DNA from: Lacrimispora amygdalina
GTDB taxonomy: Bacteria; Bacillota; Clostridia; Lachnospirales; Lachnospiraceae
Direction: 5' to 3'
Assembly (NCBI RefSeq): GCF_003432035.1
Contig: NZ_QOHO01000053.1
Location: 1-64,000 of the forward strand
DNA length: 64,000 bases
Part shown: piece by piece, positions 24,755-33,153 of the stretch
Numbering within the stretch: the stretch's first letter is position 1
Layout: every line of letters starts with the position of its first letter
Notes under the pieces: model-generated
Databases searched by the model: none
What the model saw: the letters and a program-made list of their open reading frames with translations, nothing else
What the model was told of the DNA's origin: nothing
Position numbers and translations under genes: made by a program

Positions 24755-26524
24755 TTACATTCGTTCCGGTGCCTCTATGCCTAATACTCCGATGCAGCCG
24801 TTCAGTACATCCTTTGCCAGGCGGAGGAGTCCGATCCATGAGGCCTGCTGTTCTTTGTTTTCTTCTGAAATGATCTTTGTCTCATGATAGAAGCGGTTAA
24901 ATGCATTAGCTAATTCGTAAACATACTGGCATATCTTATGAGGAGCCAGCTCCAGGAAAGCACTCTCTGCCACTTCATTGTACTTAGACAGCTGGAGCAT
25001 TAAATCCTTTTCCGCATCTGAGGAAGGAGTAAGAATGGTTTCCGCTCCCTGGTACTTATCCTCCAGAGTCTGATATTTCGCCAGAATGGACTTAATACGC
25101 ACAATGGTATAAAGGATGTAGGGACCTGTGTTTCCTTCGAAGGACACGAACCGGTCCATATCAAAAATATAATCTTTCGCTGCCTGATTGGAGAGGTCGC
25201 CATATTTTAAAGCAGCCATTCCAACAATTTTAGAAGTTTCTCTGGCTTCGTCTTCCGAAACGGAACGATTCTCCATAATCTTTTCATAGGCGGCCTGGCT
25301 GATGTCAGAAATAAGGGTTTCCAGACGCAGCACTCCGCCGTCTCTTGTTTTAAACGGCTTTCCGTCTTTCCCGTTCATGGTTCCGAAGGCAAGATGGGAC
25401 ATTTTTTTATCAGCGCTTACAAAACCGGCTTTTTTCGCCACACGGAACACCTGTACAAAATGGAGCTCCTGGCGTTTGTCTGTTACATAAATATACCAGT
25501 CCGGCCTGATATCTTTCTCTCTTTCAATGATGGTTCCTAAATCAGAGGTGGAATAAAGAGCTGCTCCGTCAGATTTTCTTATTATACATGGAGGCAGTTC
25601 TTTGGAATCTCCTTCTGAAGCGATATCCACCACTAAGGCTCCCTGACTCTCATAGGCAAGTCCCTTTTCTGTCAGTTCTTTTATCACTTCCGGGATATAA
25701 GGTTCTGCATCACTTTCACCCTTCCACAATTCAAAAGTGACGTTAAGACTGCCGTAATTCATCTTCAAATCAGCAACGGAAACGTGAATAATGTGCTCCC
25801 AGATCGCGCGGTAAGGGCGATATCCGTTCTGCAGTTTTAAGGTTGCATCATGAGCTCTTTTGCTGAATGATTCATCCTCTTTGGACTTTAAACTGGCTGC
25901 AGGATAAATCTCCTCTAATTCTCCGATTGTAAAAGGGGCTTCTTTTGGATATTCTCCTTCAAATGACTCATCAAAATAAGGAAGATCCGGCTTTCTGTCT
26001 TTTAATTCTTCTATAATCAGACCCATCTGAAGACCCCAGTCTCCCAGATGTACATCACCGATCATATTATGTCCAAGGAAACGTCCCATACGCTTTAAGC
26101 TCTCTCCGATGACTGCAGAGCGGAGGTGTCCCACATGAAGAGGTTTCGCTACATTGGCACCGCCGTAATCCACAACGATGGTCATGGGCTCTTTCGCCAT
26201 GTCACAGCCGCACCGGTCGTCTCCTGCCATTCCATTCATATATTCTGCCAGATAACCGGCATCAATTTTTAAATTAATAAATCCAGGCATCACAACATCC
26301 ACAGAAGCGAAAACGTGACTTCCGGCAAGTTTTGACACCACTTCCGATGCGATATCAAACGGTTTCTTTTTATAAGCTTTGGCTGCCGCCATGGCTCCGT
26401 TGCACTGGTACTCGCAAAGATCCGGACGGTTGGATAAAGTCACCTTTGCATAAATTTCATCGTATCCGCTGTCTGCAAAAGCTGTCTTCATCTCTGCCGT
26501 AATCAAATCAAGAATCTTCTTCAT
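24755..26524 (-). CDS. argS: Arginyl-tRNA synthetase
   Basis: A 589-residue class I synthetase that joins arginine to tRNA-Arg. The N-terminal additional domain is present, followed by the HIGH-type motif in KPLHVGHLRSAVIGE (near 131-145) and the C-terminal helical anticodon domain (NTGPYILYTIVRIKSIL). As in many ArgS, a clear KMSK is missing. It has its own promoter at 26576-26604; no T-box is visible. Confidence 0.97.
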   Translation of the reverse strand: MKKILDLITAEMKTAFADSGYDEIYAKVTLSNRPDLCEYQCNGAMAAAKAYKKKPFDIASEVVSKLAGSHVFASVDVVMPGFINLKIDAGYLAEYMNGMAGDDRCGCDMAKEPMTIVVDYGGANVAKPLHVGHLRSAVIGESLKRMGRFLGHNMIGDVHLGDWGLQMGLIIEELKDRKPDLPYFDESFEGEYPKEAPFTIGELEEIYPAASLKSKEDESFSKRAHDATLKLQNGYRPYRAIWEHIIHVSVADLKMNYGSLNVTFELWKGESDAEPYIPEVIKELTEKGLAYESQGALVVDIASEGDSKELPPCIIRKSDGAALYSTSDLGTIIEREKDIRPDWYIYVTDKRQELHFVQVFRVAKKAGFVSADKKMSHLAFGTMNGKDGKPFKTRDGGVLRLETLISDISQAAYEKIMENRSVSEDEARETSKIVGMAALKYGDLSNQAAKDYIFDMDRFVSFEGNTGPYILYTIVRIKSILAKYQTLEDKYQGAETILTPSSDAEKDLMLQLSKYNEVAESAFLELAPHKICQYVYELANAFNRFYHETKIISEENKEQQASWIGLLRLAKDVLNGCIGVLGIEAPERM

Positions 26525-26575
26525 CGGTTTTATGATCTCCTTTTTCTATTCCAGAAATTTCTAAGCTAAATAACA

Positions 26576-26604
26576 ATTATATTACAACTGCCATAAAAAA
26601 TCAA
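26576..26604 (-). promoter_or_regulatory. SigA promoter of argS
   Basis: TTGATT (26599-26604), a 17-bp spacer and TATAAT (26576-26581) on the minus strand, just after the efp terminator. Confidence 0.75.
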
Positions 26605-26620
26605 ATCATTTAAGGCAGAA

Positions 26621-26646
26621 AGAAAAAAAGACCGGATCTCCCGGCC
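26621..26646 (-). terminator. Terminator of efp
   Basis: On the minus strand GGCCGG pairs with CCGGTC around GAGAT and runs into seven T (26622-26629), 13 nt after the efp stop. Confidence 0.85.
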
Positions 26647-26658
26647 CTTTTTAACTGA

Positions 26659-27216
26659 TTAAACTCTGGACAGGTATTCACCTGTACGTGTATCAATCTT
26701 AATCTTATCACCCTGTTCAACAAATAAAGGTACATAAACCACTGCGCCGGTTTCCACGGTAGCCGGTTTGGTTGCTCCCTGAGCAGTATCACCCTTGAAT
26801 CCTGGTTCTGTATCAGTAATAACCAGTTCCACAAATAACGGAGGCTCTATAGAATATACCTTACCATTGTAAGAGCATACCTTTACTGTATCATTCTCTT
26901 TCACAAACTTTAATGCATCTCCAATGACATCATTGCTTAATGCAACCTGCTCATAACTGCTGGTATCCATAAAGTTATGAAGATCTCCATCGGCATACAG
27001 ATACTGCATGTCTACTCTGTCGATTCTTGCCTGGGGAAACTTCTCTGTCGGGCGGAATGTGCGCTCTACAACGCCGCCGTTTACCACATCTTTAATCTTA
27101 GTTCTTACGAAAGCAGCACCTTTACCAGGTTTCACGTGCTGAAACTCCATAATCTGATATACAGTACCATCGATCTCCAATGTGATACCGTTTCTAAAAT
27201 CACCCGCTGATATCAT
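26659..27216 (-). CDS. efp: Elongation factor P
   Basis: A 185-residue protein with three beta-barrel domains. EF-P binds next to the P site and relieves stalling at consecutive prolines. The domain I tip reads [17 protein letters not shown], with the lysine (near 32) that is modified in some bacteria; the C-terminal domain ends [12 protein letters not shown]. It is monocistronic, with a promoter at 27257-27285. Confidence 0.98.
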   Translation of the reverse strand: MISAGDFRNGITLEIDGTVYQIMEFQHVKPGKGAAFVRTKIKDVVNGGVVERTFRPTEKFPQARIDRVDMQYLYADGDLHNFMDTSSYEQVALSNDVIGDALKFVKENDTVKVCSYNGKVYSIEPPLFVELVITDTEPGFKGDTAQGATKPATVETGAVVYVPLFVEQGDKIKIDTRTGEYLSRV

Positions 27217-27256
27217 AAATGATATTCCTCCTTGAATTCTCTTCTTAACCTTTTAT

Positions 27257-27285
27257 ATTCTATACTAAAATAAATTCATTTTCAA
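27257..27285 (-). promoter_or_regulatory. SigA promoter of efp
   Basis: TTGAAA (27280-27285), a 17-bp spacer and TAGAAT (27257-27262) on the minus strand. The remaining 130 bases up to yqeG hold no gene that I can support. Confidence 0.65.
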
Positions 27286-27420
27286 CCGTTTTTTGCAAAT
27301 ATCTCCTTTTTTCTTGTAACAGCTCAATCATAAATGATTAAAAAAGAGATCTGCTTGTCCAGGAAAACAATCCTCTCCCCTGATATTATAACCGAATAGA
27401 TCATATATACCCGCCGCCGG

Positions 27421-27942
27421 TCAGCGGCACTTTCCATGTCTGATTTTTTTGTTCTTGTGGTAATAATGCAGAACAACAGACTCCAGGGCCCGTTTCATTC
27501 TGATCTGAATTTCCTCTTTGGGATGAATCCGTTTGACAAAAATGCTGTGGATTCCTGCTCTCTTTGCACCGAGCACGTCAGTAAAAAGCTGGTCACCTAC
27601 AAAAATCGTATTAGATGAATCGGTTCCCATAAGCTTCATAGCCTGCTGATACCCTCTGATTCCGGGTTTTCTTCCTTTATAAATGTACTTAAGGCTCCCT
27701 GCATCCTGGGCAAATGCTGAAACTCTCGGCTCCTTGTTATTGGACAAAAGACAGGTTTCCATCCCAAGTTTATGAAGGGCGGAAAACAGTTTTTTTGCCC
27801 GGTTATCTGCCGGTGCCCCATGAGGTACAAGTGTATTGTCAATATCAAAAATTACACCCCTGATTCCTTTTTTATAAAATTCCTCAAAAGGTATTTCGTA
27901 CGTGGAATTTACGTCTTCATCTGGATAAAATTTCTGAAACAT
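27421..27942 (-). CDS. yqeG: YqeG family HAD phosphatase
   Basis: A 173-residue HAD-superfamily (subfamily IIIA) protein. The catalytic motif I is VIFDIDNTL (near 34-42), motif II is CLLSNN (near 70), and motif III/IV is KPGIRGYQQAM ... VGDQLFTDVLGAKRAG. It probably dephosphorylates a small phosphate ester (PGP-like); the substrate in Firmicutes is not settled. It starts 7 nt after the nrdR stop, with GTAGGAG as SD. Confidence 0.9.
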   Translation of the reverse strand: MFQKFYPDEDVNSTYEIPFEEFYKKGIRGVIFDIDNTLVPHGAPADNRAKKLFSALHKLGMETCLLSNNKEPRVSAFAQDAGSLKYIYKGRKPGIRGYQQAMKLMGTDSSNTIFVGDQLFTDVLGAKRAGIHSIFVKRIHPKEEIQIRMKRALESVVLHYYHKNKKIRHGKCR

Positions 27943-27949
27943 AGCTCTC

Positions 27950-28402
27950 CTACTTCTTTAATAATTTTCCTATCTCTTCCATAAAGGTATTTACATCCTT
28001 GAATTCCCTGTATACGGAAGCGAACCGCACATATGCCACCTCATCCACTTCCTGAAGTTTTTTCATAACAAGCTCACCGATGACGGTGCTCTCCACTTCT
28101 TTCTCCTCCCGGTTAAAAACCTGGGTTTCAATCTCATCTACCATAGCGGCGATCTGCTGGGAAGAAACCGGCCTTTTGTGGCAGGAGTGAAGAATTCCTG
28201 ATTCAATCTTGGAGCGGTCATAAACCTCTCTGGAATTATCTTTTTTTATAACCATAAGCGGCATGGTTTCCAGCTTTTCATAAGTGGTAAACCGCTTCCC
28301 GCACTTTTCACATTGTCTGCGGCGTCTGATGGAACTGTTGTCGTCTGCCGGTCTGGAATCAATGACCTTTGTATCTGCCTCGTTGCAAAATGGACATTTC
28401 AC
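27950..28402 (-). CDS. nrdR: Transcriptional repressor NrdR
   Basis: A 150-residue zinc-ribbon/ATP-cone protein that represses ribonucleotide reductase genes when dATP is high. The zinc ribbon is CPFCNEADTKVIDSR ... CEKCGKRFTTYE and the ATP-cone follows (VIKKDNSREVYDRSKIESGIL). The longest frame starts at 28501, but NrdR proteins begin at KCPFC; here GTG at 28402 stands 9 nt after AGGAGG, so I use it. It is followed by yqeG. Its likely target, the nrdDG promoter, is in this window at 20.9 kb. Confidence 0.96.
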   Translation of the reverse strand: MKCPFCNEADTKVIDSRPADDNSSIRRRRQCEKCGKRFTTYEKLETMPLMVIKKDNSREVYDRSKIESGILHSCHKRPVSSQQIAAMVDEIETQVFNREEKEVESTVIGELVMKKLQEVDEVAYVRFASVYREFKDVNTFMEEIGKLLKK

Positions 28403-28488
28403 GCCTGGGATCCTCCTGTCTTTGGGACTGTAACTTTTATTATGTATATCATAACTTACAATCCATAGATGCGCAAGCCCATCTTCCA

Positions 28489-28749
28489 TTAAATACCGCA
28501 TTTTTCCGTCGCTTTTTCCAAATCCACGTTAACCAGAATAATATCAGGACCTACCTGTCTGATATCACAGAACGGAATGATATATTCTTTTTCCCGCACC
28601 AGAAAGCCGCAAAAGCATCCGGGACCTGGCACAATGATAGCCAGCAGACAGCCTGTTTCCATATCAAAATCCACATCTCCTACAAAACCAAGACGCCTGC
28701 AGTCACAGATATTAATCACTTCTTTTTGTTTCAGATCGCAAATGCGCAT
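28489..28749 (-). CDS. YlmC/YmxH family PRC-barrel sporulation-linked protein
   Basis: An 86-residue protein with a PRC-barrel fold: MRICDLKQKEVINICDCRRLGFVGDVDFD, then REKEYIIPFCDIRQVGPDIILVNVD. The YlmC/YmxH group is common in endospore formers, with a role in sporulation suggested only by distribution. Two cysteines (ICDC) and GPGCFCGF near the middle are notable. The ATG at 28749 lies 6 nt after AGGAGGTG, and the longer frame from 28758 uses SD bases. It precedes nrdR by about 86 nt. Confidence 0.88.
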   Translation of the reverse strand: MRICDLKQKEVINICDCRRLGFVGDVDFDMETGCLLAIIVPGPGCFCGFLVREKEYIIPFCDIRQVGPDIILVNVDLEKATEKCGI

Positions 28750-28808
28750 AAGACACACCTCCTATAGTGTATTCTATGCGCATGCAAACACGGTGACACG
28801 GTTTCAAA

Positions 28809-29633
28809 TTAAAATTCCTGTTTCTGTAACGCTTCATAAGAAGAATCATAAAGATAGCCTTCAGGGTGTAACACTTTCTTTGGTTTCAGTTCTTTATAGT
28901 ATTCTGTTAATGTGGCATACATATACGGTATAATCCAAAGATATCCGATTCCAAAAGATAAATACCCAAGAATTATCATTCCCATAAAACTTAAATTAAT
29001 GTAAAAAAGACTTCCCTTGTTCCCTTTCATCAGCTCTGCACTCTCTCTGATGCACTGGAAAACACCTTTATCCGGTTCCTCTACAAATATAAATATGGCC
29101 TGGGACACATATAAGGATGTAATCATAATACCGGCCAGAAGAAGCAGATAGGTAATGATCAGCAGAACTACCATAACGGGAATAAAATTCGTAATAGCAG
29201 CCACTGCCAGTACTACATAATATGGAATTGCCCAGACAATCATAAGCAGAAATATAATAAAATTCAGGCCAATAAACTTATGCGGTTTATTTTTAAATCC
29301 AAATAGCAGATCTGCAATCTTCGCCGGCTCCTTGTCACTGATGTTTAAAAACATCTTTATCATGCCCGGTGTAAATAAGGATATCAGAACAAGCATAAGT
29401 ACCACTGCAATTCCCACGACTGTTATGATGATGATATATTCTGTCATATTGCCGCCTGATCCGGGCTTACCGCCAGTACTCAGTATCACCCCTATTAAGG
29501 TTGCAAAAAATACCATTATCATAATAATTGACATTACTGCGCCTACAATTAACTGAACACCTACGCAGATTCCATAGTTGCCCTTCAATTTTTGCTTTGC
29601 GCGCTTTTTCAGCTCTTTTGATGTTACCTTCAA
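28809..29633 (-). CDS. DUF975 family membrane protein
   Basis: A 274-residue membrane protein with about six hydrophobic segments. The N-terminus KVTSKELKKRAKQKLKGNYG and the C-terminal tail (MYATLTEYYKELKPKK) are typical of DUF975, a family of unknown function. The start is TTG at 29633, 7 nt after AGGAGGTG, and it overlaps the stop of the preceding DUF4190 gene in TTGA, implying translational coupling. Confidence 0.85.
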   Translation of the reverse strand: MKVTSKELKKRAKQKLKGNYGICVGVQLIVGAVMSIIMIMVFFATLIGVILSTGGKPGSGGNMTEYIIIITVVGIAVVLMLVLISLFTPGMIKMFLNISDKEPAKIADLLFGFKNKPHKFIGLNFIIFLLMIVWAIPYYVVLAVAAITNFIPVMVVLLIITYLLLLAGIMITSLYVSQAIFIFVEEPDKGVFQCIRESAELMKGNKGSLFYINLSFMGMIILGYLSFGIGYLWIIPYMYATLTEYYKELKPKKVLHPEGYLYDSSYEALQKQEF

Positions 29634-30031
29634 TAAAATACACCTCCTGCAGTTAATTTATCCGGCAATCCAAATGCCACAAATAGGATAAACACAATCA
29701 CTGTAAGTACCAGGGCAATTATTGAAGTAATTAAACCCGCTATCGCATTCCCTTCGAAATGATCCTCTGTTTTGGAAAGCAGGGCGAACACAATACCCAA
29801 ACTGCCAAAAATAAGGCCACCGTAACAGCTGCAGAAGGTTACAATGCCGATGATTCCCATAATAAGAGAGGCAAGTGCCATATTATTCTGCTTTTTCTGC
29901 TGAGGCTGCTGGTATACCGTGTTGTAACTACTGTTATTCTGTTCACCGCCGGAATTTTCTAAAACAGGCTGTATCTCATTCTTCTGCGTAACAGAAGGAT
30001 CATCTAAATTCATCTGATTATCCTGATCCAT
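29630..30031 (-). CDS. DUF4190 domain membrane protein
   Basis: A 133-residue protein with a hydrophilic, Gln/Asn-rich N-terminus (residues 1-50, including YQQPQQKKQNN) and two membrane segments with a small CSCYGG-containing loop (MALASLIMGIIGIVTFCSCYGGLIFGSLG), the DUF4190 pattern. Function is unknown. It is coupled to the DUF975 gene downstream, so the two products may form a membrane complex. Confidence 0.82.
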   Translation of the reverse strand: MDQDNQMNLDDPSVTQKNEIQPVLENSGGEQNNSSYNTVYQQPQQKKQNNMALASLIMGIIGIVTFCSCYGGLIFGSLGIVFALLSKTEDHFEGNAIAGLITSIIALVLTVIVFILFVAFGLPDKLTAGGVFY

Positions 30032-30130
30032 GAATTATCATCTCCTTTAAGTCATAATAAAGGCATTATACATTATTTTCCATTATATGTAAAATGAAGT
30101 TTTTCTTTCAATTTCATTTGAATTTTAACC

Positions 30131-30166
30131 AAAAAAAATGCAGCAGGTTTATTCATCCCCGCTGCA
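30131..30166 (-). terminator. Terminator of metNIQ
   Basis: On the minus strand TGCAGCGGG pairs with CCTGCTGCA (one wobble) and runs into eight T (30131-30138), about 26 nt after the metQ stop. Confidence 0.85.
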
Positions 30167-30192
30167 TAATAATTCTTACCACTATTCACTGA

Positions 30193-31095
30193 TTAAAATG
30201 AAGGAACAACCGCTCCGTCATAGGTATCTTCAATAAACTTTTTAACGGTATCACTGGTTAAAGCTTCTACAAGAGCTTTTGTCTTATCGTTTGCTTCATC
30301 TCCCTTGCGGACTGCAATAATATTGCTGTAACGGGTCGCTGCTGCAGAGGATGCATCTTCAACGGCAAGTGCATCTGAAACCTTTAAACCTGCATCAATG
30401 GCATAGTTTCCGTTGATAACCGCTACATCCACATCACCGAGAGAACGGGGAAGCTGGGCTGCCTCTACCTCAACAATTTTAAAGTTCTTGTCATTTTTTA
30501 CAATATCATTCTTGGTTGCTTCCAGACCAACGCCTTCTTTCAGCTGTATAAGACCTTTGTCAGCCAGAAGATTTAACGCTCTTGCTTCATTGGATACATC
30601 ATTAGGTACCGCGATCTGTGCGCCTTCTGCAAGATCGTTAAGAGATTTGCTCTTTCCTGCATAGATTCCGTATGGCTCATAATGTATGGATCCGGCACTG
30701 ACTAAATCGGTTCCTTTTTCTGCATTGAACTGATCTAAATAAGGCTGATGCTGGAAGTAGTTTGCGTCTAAATCGCCGGAGTCAAGTGCTACGTTTGGCT
30801 GTACATAATCGGTATATTCCTTTACAACCAGCTCATATCCCTTTTCCTTTAAGATATCTTTTGCAGCATTTAAAATCTCTGCATGTGGAGCGGGTGTGGC
30901 TCCTACTACGATTTTCTCCAGCTTGCCTGAAGCCTCTGTCTTGCTTTCTGCTTCTGCCTTTGTCTCAGCAGCCGTAGTTTCTGTTTTTGAATCTGCTGCA
31001 GCCGTGGTAGCCGGTGCTTCTTTGCTTCCTGCGCAGCCGGTCAGTGCTCCTGCCAAAAGCAGGGTTGCGGTTAAAGCATAAAAAGATTTTTTCAT
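30193..31095 (-). CDS. metQ: MetQ/NlpA family substrate-binding lipoprotein
   Basis: A 300-residue lipoprotein that binds methionine (or a related amino acid) outside the cell for the MetNI importer. It has a signal peptide and lipobox LTGC (Cys near 21), a low-complexity Ala/Thr/Glu linker (about 25-60), and the mature domain (KIVVGATPAPHAEIL ... LDSGDLDANYFQHQPYLDQFN). Third gene of metN-metI-metQ, 46 nt after metI, with AGGAGG before the ATG and a terminator after it. Regulation is discussed at the leader (32.85-33.12 kb). Confidence 0.95.
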   Translation of the reverse strand: MKKSFYALTATLLLAGALTGCAGSKEAPATTAAADSKTETTAAETKAEAESKTEASGKLEKIVVGATPAPHAEILNAAKDILKEKGYELVVKEYTDYVQPNVALDSGDLDANYFQHQPYLDQFNAEKGTDLVSAGSIHYEPYGIYAGKSKSLNDLAEGAQIAVPNDVSNEARALNLLADKGLIQLKEGVGLEATKNDIVKNDKNFKIVEVEAAQLPRSLGDVDVAVINGNYAIDAGLKVSDALAVEDASSAAATRYSNIIAVRKGDEANDKTKALVEALTSDTVKKFIEDTYDGAVVPSF

Positions 31096-31141
31096 AATGA
31101 TTTCCTCCTGAAAATTTATTTAATAACGCCTGTGGCAGTTA

Positions 31142-31807
31142 CTATTTTATTCGCTTGTCGCTCACTCTGGAAAGCTTCATGCCTGCCTCCTGAATAACCT
31201 GGACAATGAGGACAAGGATGGCTACTGTTATAAACATCATCTGTGTCTGATAACGGTAGTATCCGTATTTGATGGCAATATCGCCCAGACCGCCTCCGCC
31301 TACAAAGCCTGACATGGCAGAATAGGAAAGAATGGTTGTGATGGATAAAGCTGCTCCTACTAAAAGAGAAGGCTTTGCCTCCGGCAGAAGAACCTTCCAG
31401 ATAATCTGCATGGCAGATGCTCCCATGGACTTGGCAGCCTCAATCACCCCTGCATCCACTTCTTTAAAAGAGGACTCCACTACTCTTGCAACATAGGGCG
31501 CAGAAGCGATCACCAGAGGCGGAATTACCGCTTTTGCCCCGAGAGTGGTTCCCACAATCGCTTTGGTAATGGGGATTACCATAATCAGAAGAATAATAAA
31601 AGGTACGGAACGAAGCAGATTAATAATCAGCCCCAGCGTTTTCTGCAGCCAGGGAATGGGATAAATTCCATCTTTATCCATGACAATGAGAACAATTCCT
31701 AACGGAATTCCGATTAAATAGGCAAAAAAGGAAGAGGTAAATGTCATGAATAAAGTTTCCCATATTCCTAATTTCAGCATCTCTATCGTCGCAGCATCAA
31801 AGGTCAT
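31142..31807 (-). CDS. metI: Methionine ABC transporter permease
   Basis: A 221-residue inner-membrane permease with five membrane segments. The conserved cytoplasmic loop that docks the ATPase is visible as EAAKSMGASAMQIIWKVLLPEAKPSLLVG (near 142-170). It begins 11 nt inside the end of metN (overlap), with GAGGAGGTG as SD, so the two are translationally coupled. Confidence 0.96.
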   Translation of the reverse strand: MTFDAATIEMLKLGIWETLFMTFTSSFFAYLIGIPLGIVLIVMDKDGIYPIPWLQKTLGLIINLLRSVPFIILLIMVIPITKAIVGTTLGAKAVIPPLVIASAPYVARVVESSFKEVDAGVIEAAKSMGASAMQIIWKVLLPEAKPSLLVGAALSITTILSYSAMSGFVGGGGLGDIAIKYGYYRYQTQMMFITVAILVLIVQVIQEAGMKLSRVSDKRIK

Positions 31808-32819
31808 AATCCTTCACCTCCTCAAAATTAATCTTTGCAGTCTTCAAATAATTTAAAATACGGTTCTGGTCAATCTCTTCTTCGGGAAGCTGAATCACCA
31901 TCTGCCCCATGGCGGTGCCTCCAATATCCCTTGTTTCCGCATGCATAATATTCACCGGCACCTTGCAGGCAAGTATCATATTGGAAAGAACCGGTTCAAA
32001 GGACGAACGTCCGTCAAAGGAAATGCGGATTCTTCTGTTATTTCCAAACCCAATTACCTGTTCCGCCGCATCTCCAAGAATCAGCTGTCTTCCGATTTTG
32101 GATTTGGGTCCGGAAAAGATGTCAGTGACGCAGCCAACTTCTGCGATATGACTCTGATCAATGATTGCAACCCGGTCACAGATCGCTTCTATAACCGTCA
32201 TCTCATGAGTGATCACCACAACGGTAACTCCCATGTTTTTATTGATTTCTTTTAAAAGCCCCAGTATGGACTTTGTGGTATTGGGATCCAGCGCACTGGT
32301 GGCCTCATCGCAAAGCAGAATCTTGGGGTTTGTGGCCAGCGCTCTTGCTATGGCAACTCTCTGCTTCTGGCCTCCGGAAAGCTGGGAGGGATAGGCTTTC
32401 GCCCTTTCCTTCAGACCAACCAGCTCCAGCAGTTCCATGGCTCTTTCCACTGCTTCCTTTTTCGAAACATTGGCAATTTCCAGAGGGAAGCATACATTCT
32501 GAAGCACATTTCTCTGGGCAAGTAAATTAAACTGCTGAAAAATCATGCCCATGGATTGTCTTGCCAGCCTCTGCTGCCTGGAACTCATGGCTGAAAGACT
32601 CTGGTTTTCAAAAAGCACATCGCCGGATGTGGGAACCTCTAAATAATTGATACAACGGACGAGGGTGCTTTTACCGGCTCCGCTTAAACCGATAATTCCA
32701 AATATCTCCCCCCGTTCAATGGATAGATTGATATCATCTAATGCTTTAATGGGACCGTTTGAGGTTTGAAACTCTTTCCCCAGTCCGACCAGCTGAATAA
32801 TAGGCTCTACTGACTGCAT
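31797..32819 (-). CDS. metN: Methionine ABC transporter ATP-binding protein
   Basis: A 340-residue ATPase with Walker A GLSGAGKST (near 44-52), signature [15 protein letters not shown], Walker B KILLCDEATSALD and an H-loop (VVITHEM). The C-terminal NIL domain (about 260-340) is the part that in MetN binds methionine and shuts transport down when it is plentiful. AAAGGAA lies 7 nt before the ATG. It is the first gene of metNIQ and is preceded by a terminator and a Met/Cys-rich leader ORF. Confidence 0.96.
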   Translation of the reverse strand: MQSVEPIIQLVGLGKEFQTSNGPIKALDDINLSIERGEIFGIIGLSGAGKSTLVRCINYLEVPTSGDVLFENQSLSAMSSRQQRLARQSMGMIFQQFNLLAQRNVLQNVCFPLEIANVSKKEAVERAMELLELVGLKERAKAYPSQLSGGQKQRVAIARALATNPKILLCDEATSALDPNTTKSILGLLKEINKNMGVTVVVITHEMTVIEAICDRVAIIDQSHIAEVGCVTDIFSGPKSKIGRQLILGDAAEQVIGFGNNRRIRISFDGRSSFEPVLSNMILACKVPVNIMHAETRDIGGTAMGQMVIQLPEEEIDQNRILNYLKTAKINFEEVKDYDL

Positions 32820-32845
32820 GTGTCAATTCCTTTCTTTTTATGTAC

Positions 32846-32904
32846 AAAAAGGCCGCAAGCCATGCACAGACCTGCGACCTGAAACTTCCGCATATGCGGT
32901 TTCC
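32846..32904 (-). terminator. Attenuator upstream of metN
   Basis: On the minus strand GGTCGCAGG (from 32879) pairs with CTTGCGGCC (ending 32851; two wobbles) and is followed by TTTTT (32846-32850), 27 nt before metN: an intrinsic terminator inside the leader. Just upstream is a perfect palindrome CCGCATATGCGG (32888-32899), flanked by GAAAC and GTTTC. The same GAAAC can also pair with GTTTTC a few bases further upstream, so alternative hairpins are possible, as expected of an attenuator. I have not computed folding energies. Confidence 0.78.
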
Positions 32905-32941
32905 AGAAAACTCCAATCACATTCTATACAAATGAATTCCT

Positions 32942-33037
32942 TTATCGGTTTTTTACGCATCCGGCGAAACAACACATCATCATACACATGCCGTTCATCT
33001 GATCCATATTCATCTGCATAGCTGTTAACCGTCTCAT
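32942..33037 (-). CDS. Met/Cys-rich leader peptide of metNIQ (31 codons)
   Basis: ATG at 33037, stop TAA at 32942-32944. The SD AAAGGAG (33046-33052) is spaced 8 nt. Of 31 residues, nine are Met (1, 7, 9, 11, 14, 17, 19, 20, 21) and four are Cys (18, 22, 23, 27), including the run MCMMMCC at 17-23; the last residues are VKNR. Its own SigA promoter lies 59 nt upstream and an attenuator follows before metN. This fits a leader peptide whose translation senses charged tRNA-Met, and perhaps tRNA-Cys, and sets read-through into the importer. An independent metal-binding micropeptide is an alternative. Not found in any leader family I know. Confidence 0.75.
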   Translation of the reverse strand: MRRLTAMQMNMDQMNGMCMMMCCFAGCVKNR

Positions 33038-33095
33038 GGCAGCCGCTCCTTTCCCTAAATCCTACGGATATAGTAGGTATATCTTTATGAGGCGT

Positions 33096-33124
33096 ATTTT
33101 ACGCTCTCTTATCCGATTTGTCAA
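33096..33124 (-). promoter_or_regulatory. SigA promoter of the metNIQ leader
   Basis: Perfect TTGACA (33119-33124), a 17-bp spacer and TAAAAT (33096-33101) on the minus strand. The start point would be near 33089, giving a leader of about 270 nt before metN. A small hairpin, CCTAC/GTAGG, lies between the start point and the leader ORF. Confidence 0.85.
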
Positions 33125-33153
33125 TAGTTTTTTTAATATGCGGAAAACTTTAC

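Noticed and set aside
28403-28501. NrdR start at 28501
   Set aside because: The extra 33 residues have no counterpart in NrdR proteins and lie over the upstream gap and SD; GTG at 28402 is properly spaced.
32820-33120. SAM (S-box) riboswitch or methionine T-box upstream of metN
   Set aside because: I looked for the S-box core and the T-box GGTGG..CCGCG motif; neither is present. The leader holds a Met-rich ORF and a plain terminator instead.
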